Assembly: GCA_017450545.1 (NCBI GenBank) | Contig: JAFSTL010000011.1 | Span: forward strand, 1 to 24,101 | DNA from: Alphaproteobacteria bacterium | GTDB taxonomy: Bacteria; Pseudomonadota; Alphaproteobacteria; RUG11792 | Length of the DNA stretch: 24,101 nt | Reading direction: 5' to 3' | Shown here: positions 20,839-24,101 of the stretch, in pieces | How the letters are laid out: every line of letters begins with the position of its first letter | Position numbering within the stretch: the first letter of the stretch is position 1 | Made by a program: the position numbers and the translations under genes | The notes under the pieces: generated by a model | Databases searched by the model: none | Told to the model about the DNA's origin: nothing | The model's input: only the letters and a program-made list of their open reading frames with translations

Positions 20839-22553
20839 TAATCTAATTTTAGATATTTTGCAACCTTCAGCGGAGATTCGTGCTGAGGTTTGCCGTTGCT
20901 CAGAATGGGGACTATCCGCTCGAAAATATGGCGCGCTGTCGGAGCTATGTTCCATCCAGCTGTCGCATATCCAAAAGTCTCTGATGTTGCCTGCGGATCG
21001 TCTAGTGATGCAAGCATCATATATTGCGGCTTATCTTTTGGAAATCCGCCAATAAATGTTGTTATACGCTGTCGGTTCCCAGCCGCCCCATATCCTTTTC
21101 CTTTGGTTTTATATGCAGTGCCGGTCTTTCCTATTATGCCTACGCCTGCAAGTGCTGCTTTTTTGCCAGTTCCAAAGCATACGACTGCTCGCATCAGCTC
21201 TCTGACCAATTCGGAGGTCTCACTTGAAACAACCCGCTCAGAAGTACTGCGTTTGCCTCTTTGCCCACTCAGCAATGTGGGATGTATCTTTATCCCGTCG
21301 TTAACTATCGATGTCACTGCTGTCAGAAGTTGCAAGGGCGTCGTTGCCAAACCATATCCATAAGATATGGTCATGCCAGTCGTCTCTGTCCAACACGCAG
21401 GGACAATCGAATGTCCACATTCCAAAATCTCAATTTCAGGTTTTCCAAGCATACCAAAATGTTGCATATACTTTCGTTGCACGTTTGTTCCAAAAACTTG
21501 AGCCATTTTTGCACAAGCTATATTCGACGAATACACAAATGCTTCCGCTAAAGTTAAGGGACGATGCTTGCCTTTAAAATCGGTTACCTTATATCGTCCT
21601 ATCTTTATTGGTTCACTAGCATCAAATACGCTTCCCGGTCTTGCTGAACCAGAGTCCAGCGCAATCGCTACATTTAATATCTTCATAATAGAGCCTTGCT
21701 CAAAAGCTCCTAATGTATTTCGATTAAACATATTCTCTATTTTCACTTTTTTCAAATTATTTGGGTCAAAATCCGGTAATGATACCATTGCTAATATCTC
21801 ACCGTTAGTTTTCATCAATATCACATTTCCTCCCTTGGCATTATATTTATCGATAGCTTTTTTTAGTTCTTCATAAATAATAGACTGTATCCTTAAATCT
21901 AATGTGGTTACAAGCTTTTTATCTAAAACCGATTTTTCTTTTAACTTGTCTGAATAGCACCGCTCCAATCCACACATACCCACTCCATCTATATCGCAAT
22001 ATCCGATTGTATGTGCAAATAAATTTCCATGTATATATATACGTTTATAGTCTTTCTGAAATTTTATACCAGGAAGTCCTAAATCCATAATTTTTTCTTG
22101 TATATTAGGCGTCACATGTCTTGCTATCCAGACAAAATGCTTATTTTTATCACTTAATTTAAACTTTATCTTTTCCGCACTTGGCATTCCTTCTATTTTA
22201 GAGAGTATTTCTGCTGTCTCATCAATATCTAAAACAACCGATGGGTCAGCGTAACAAGATGCAGTCGTTAAGCTTGTTGCAATCAGTTCCCCATTTCTAT
22301 CAACTATATCAGCTTTCTGCACTATCTCTTCAGACGCATACGTCCTTTGTTCTTGTGTTCTGACATTACTTATTATCATGATGTCGGCAAGTCGGTATGT
22401 AATGACGAAGAATATGACAATTCCGCAAGCTCCAGAAAATAGCACCCGCGCTCTCAATGCTTTCATAACGACCGAATGCGACTTCGCATGACGCCATAAA
22501 GCAAAGCCGTCGAAAAGTGACCTGAAAAGCTTTCTTAACAAAGGCTCAGCCAT
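20838..22553 (-). CDS. ftsI: Peptidoglycan DD-transpeptidase FtsI (PBP3)
   Basis: The division-specific class B penicillin-binding protein that crosslinks septal peptidoglycan with FtsW. The 571 residues are full length. A cytoplasmic basic N-terminus precedes one membrane anchor (about 35-58, Leu-Phe-Ser-Gly ... Phe-Phe-Val-Ile-Thr-Tyr). Next is the dimerisation domain with Arg-Asn-Gly-Glu-Leu-Ile-Ala. The transpeptidase domain has Ser288-Ile-Met-Lys291 (context Phe-Glu-Gln-Gly-Ser; most FtsI have Glu-Pro-Gly-Ser), Ser342-Ser-Asn344 and Lys476-Thr-Gly-Thr. All catalytic motifs are intact, so it should be active and beta-lactam sensitive. A GGAGGTG ribosome-binding site lies inside the ftsL end; the genes overlap by 8 bases. 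murE, its usual downstream neighbour, is absent and recO follows instead. Confidence 0.96.
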   Translation of the reverse strand: MAEPLLRKLFRSLFDGFALWRHAKSHSVVMKALRARVLFSGACGIVIFFVITYRLADIMIISNVRTQEQRTYASEEIVQKADIVDRNGELIATSLTTASCYADPSVVLDIDETAEILSKIEGMPSAEKIKFKLSDKNKHFVWIARHVTPNIQEKIMDLGLPGIKFQKDYKRIYIHGNLFAHTIGYCDIDGVGMCGLERCYSDKLKEKSVLDKKLVTTLDLRIQSIIYEELKKAIDKYNAKGGNVILMKTNGEILAMVSLPDFDPNNLKKVKIENMFNRNTLGAFEQGSIMKILNVAIALDSGSARPGSVFDASEPIKIGRYKVTDFKGKHRPLTLAEAFVYSSNIACAKMAQVFGTNVQRKYMQHFGMLGKPEIEILECGHSIVPACWTETTGMTISYGYGLATTPLQLLTAVTSIVNDGIKIHPTLLSGQRGKRSTSERVVSSETSELVRELMRAVVCFGTGKKAALAGVGIIGKTGTAYKTKGKGYGAAGNRQRITTFIGGFPKDKPQYMMLASLDDPQATSETFGYATAGWNIAPTARHIFERIVPILSNGKPQHESPLKVAKYLKLD

Positions 22554-22962
22554 TTTGCATCACACCTCCGTTTCTTCCGACAGCTTCATCCAAAAATGAG
22601 CCAAACGCTTTGCTGGCATCTATGGTGCGCCGTTGCGAGTGCTGTTCGATAACGGGGGCTATGTTTTGAGTGAATGCCTTTTCAAAATCGCTCGCCATAA
22701 ATGCGTCAAAACTTATTATTTGAGCGTTCTCAGTAGGTCTTAAATTTGGTAAATACTTCATCGCAAGGCGCTTAAGTCTTTTTGGATCATTCAGATAACT
22801 CCATTCAGCATTATATACCCTTATGTCATCTTGATATTTTTCGATCTTTCTGTCAATTTCCTTTAATTTATTTCTCAAAAATACCACTTCATATTTCACG
22901 CGTGACACGCAAAGACCAACAAGAACCAAGAATACCACCGATACGATGACGCTTCTATTCAC
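22546..22962 (-). CDS. ftsL: Cell division protein FtsL-like
   Basis: A bitopic division protein that joins FtsB and FtsQ to regulate the FtsWI synthase. The 138 residues have a short N-terminus, one membrane helix (about 5-20, Ile-Val-Ser-Val-Val-Phe-Leu-Val-Leu-Val-Gly-Leu), then a periplasmic coiled coil (about 25-55) and the signature Ala-Glu-Trp-Ser-Tyr-Leu-Asn-Asp-Pro-Lys-Arg-Leu-Lys-Arg-Leu-Ala, which matches alphaproteobacterial FtsL. The last 60 residues are low-conservation. The start is GTG at 22962 with AGGA 5 bases before it. The frame overlaps rsmH by 8 bases upstream and ftsI by 8 downstream, the standard dcw arrangement. Position plus signature make the call firm despite FtsL being poorly conserved. 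Confidence 0.9.
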   Translation of the reverse strand: MNRSVIVSVVFLVLVGLCVSRVKYEVVFLRNKLKEIDRKIEKYQDDIRVYNAEWSYLNDPKRLKRLAMKYLPNLRPTENAQIISFDAFMASDFEKAFTQNIAPVIEQHSQRRTIDASKAFGSFLDEAVGRNGGVMQNG

Positions 22963-23887
22963 CTTTATCCTCGCTTTTCTTGCGCCTATCCCCAGCTGTA
23001 TTATACAAAAAACCGCGTAAAATTGCTGACCTGGACCGGGGATTTGCAGAAATTTCTTTCGAAGTCGGTCTCACAACAAAGTCATTTATGGGAAGCAAAG
23101 TATTTCGCTGCGATTTTGCCCAGTTCTTTACTATTCTGTCTTCAAGTGCATGAAATGAAATTAAAACCATCCTCGCGCCATCGTTCAAGATTTCAGGCAA
23201 ATTTTCAAGAGCTGTGCTAATTTCTCGGAGTTCATCGTTAACAAATATCCTGATAGCTTGAAATGTTTTTGTCGCGATATCTATTTTGGAATGTTTTTTT
23301 GTGACATGCTTAAAACGTGCTGTTTCTCTCACAATATTTGCTAGCTGCAGGGTTGTTCCTATCGGATGAAGTTTTCTTGCATCAACTATCGCAGAGGCAA
23401 TCTTTCTGGATAGTATTTCATCACCATAAGTCCATAATATATCAGCTAAATCTTCTTCAGAAAAAGTATTCACGACGTCATACGCCGATATTCCATTTTT
23501 TGACATACGCATATCCAGCGGAGCATCGTTTAAAAACGAAAAACCCCGTTCTGCTTTATCTAACTGAAATGAAGAAACGCCAAAATCAAATAAAACCGCG
23601 TCAAATTTTTGTTTATCAGAGAATAGAACAGATATTTCAGAAAACTGCGCAAGAACAAAATCAAATCTTTCGTTATACGTATTCTTGAGTTGCAATGCCC
23701 TATCACGTGCCTCCGGATCGCGATCAATCGCACACACATAACAATCCGATGCATTCAAAATAGCGCTCGTGTGCCCCCCGCCTCCAAACGTGCAATCCAA
23801 AACTCTCTCACCACTCTTCGGAGCCAGAATATCGATAACTTCCTTTAACAAAACCGGAATATGCACCGTTCCTAAAGAAATACCCAA
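22955..23887 (-). CDS. rsmH: 16S rRNA (cytosine1402-N4)-methyltransferase
   Basis: A SAM-dependent enzyme that methylates N4 of C1402 in the 16S rRNA decoding centre; formerly mraW. About 303-310 residues, full length. Motifs: His-Ile-Pro-Val-Leu-Leu-Lys-Glu-Val at the start; SAM loop Asp-Cys-Thr-Phe-Gly-Gly-Gly-Gly-His-Thr; Ala-Ile-Asp-Arg-Asp-Pro; Phe-Asp-Phe-Gly-Val-Ser-Ser; Glu-Arg-Gly-Phe-Ser-Phe; Ala-Pro-Leu-Asp-Met-Arg-Met; and near the end Ile-Ser-Phe-His-Ala-Leu-Glu-Asp-Arg and Asn-Pro-Arg-Ser-Arg-Ser-Ala. The outermost start is TTG 23887 with no ribosome-binding site. GTG 23866, giving Met-His-Ile-Pro-Val and preceded closely by AGGA, is the likelier start. mraZ, the usual upstream gene, is not present. 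It heads rsmH-ftsL-ftsI-recO. Confidence 0.96.
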   Translation of the reverse strand: MGISLGTVHIPVLLKEVIDILAPKSGERVLDCTFGGGGHTSAILNASDCYVCAIDRDPEARDRALQLKNTYNERFDFVLAQFSEISVLFSDKQKFDAVLFDFGVSSFQLDKAERGFSFLNDAPLDMRMSKNGISAYDVVNTFSEEDLADILWTYGDEILSRKIASAIVDARKLHPIGTTLQLANIVRETARFKHVTKKHSKIDIATKTFQAIRIFVNDELREISTALENLPEILNDGARMVLISFHALEDRIVKNWAKSQRNTLLPINDFVVRPTSKEISANPRSRSAILRGFLYNTAGDRRKKSEDKGE

Positions 23888-23952
23888 AAAGCATCAACTT
23901 CGCAAGTGTAACGCGCCTTGCAAAGAAATGCAAGAAAAATCGATTTTTTAAT

Positions 23953-24101
23953 TCATGCTCCGAATTCGATTGTAGCGCCGTTGAGGCATATGATGCGATT
24001 TGCTGAGAAAAGTAAACCAGCGGATTTAAACGTGATTTGGTGGGTTATGCTGTATTTTTGGGGACCTGTGAAGACCAACTTTCCTTTGCTTTCAACAACT
24101 A
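23953..24101 (-). CDS. C-terminal fragment of an unrecognised protein, runs off right edge
   Basis: The minus strand is open from the right edge to TGA at 23953-23955, giving 48 residues that end Asn-Gly-Ala-Thr-Ile-Glu-Phe-Gly-Ala. The composition (alternating hydrophobic and polar, Gly, Thr and Phe rich, with Lys-Leu-Val-Phe-Thr-Gly) looks like a beta-rich domain end. It is not MraZ as I know it. The gene lies 65-86 bases upstream of rsmH on the same strand. Family unknown; being coding is supported by frame and composition only. Confidence 0.5.
   Translation of the reverse strand, partial: VVESKGKLVFTGPQKYSITHQITFKSAGLLFSANRIICLNGATIEFGA

Noticed and set aside
20839..20955. N-terminal extension of recO into ftsI
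   Set aside because: RecO homology begins at the ATG at 20838, which overlaps the ftsI stop; the extension is just ftsI read in another frame.
23917..23948. Inverted repeat CTTGCA/TGCAAG followed by palindrome AAAAATCGATTTTT as a terminator
   Set aside because: The first stem is only 6 bp and the second is almost purely A/T, so neither resembles an efficient intrinsic terminator; an operator role cannot be judged.

Overview
The window reads as a housekeeping stretch of an AT-rich alphaproteobacterial chromosome. The strongest lineage marker is a clear CtrA orthologue at 12268-12987: Asp51 is present and the C-terminal winged helix is near-canonical. NusB, HolC, AddB-like, RecO and FtsL proteins in alphaproteobacterial style support this. 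Signs of reduction are a broken dcw cluster, a roughly half-length AddB, a short RecO, a FeoB lacking most of its helical domain, and several orphan secreted proteins. Together they suggest a host-associated lineage, perhaps of the Holosporales or Rickettsiales type. That placement is inference. MEP isoprenoid synthesis (ispG) and Kdo synthesis (kdsA) are retained, so the cell probably makes LPS.

Left part (1-8345). A protein built of 19-residue tandem repeats enters from the left edge and ends tail-to-tail with a uvrC-pgsA pair on the minus strand. Divergent from uvrC is an exported orphan protein with an HEVGH zinc-protease motif. A short FeoB-type transporter follows, with ispG convergent to it. 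A possible 39-codon minus-strand gene with a strong ribosome-binding site lies before feoB. The ispG-pgk gap holds one possible small acidic protein.

Middle part (8346-18229). kdsA-pepP-pgk form a tightly overlapping minus-strand operon with a recognisable promoter. It is divergent from ctrA, whose upstream region holds tandem repeats and an 8-codon upstream reading frame overlapping the ctrA start. Next come a SleB-type cell-wall hydrolase, then nusB-holC-tsaD with overlapping frames, then gpsA and a drastically shortened AddB-like gene. Promoter-like sequences precede sleB, nusB and gpsA. A perfect 17-bp interrupted palindrome abuts the nusB promoter.

Right part (18230-24101). rplI stands alone, without rpsF or rpsR. 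It is followed by an exported orphan protein with a strong intrinsic terminator, then rsmH-ftsL-ftsI-recO on the minus strand. This is the start of a dcw cluster in which recO takes the place where murE is normally found. The C-terminal 48 codons of an unrecognised protein run off the right edge. No tRNA, rRNA, CRISPR array or intact mobile element was seen.

The best candidates for undescribed biology are the higher-order repeat protein, the two exported orphans, the minimal AddB-like protein and the control region upstream of ctrA.
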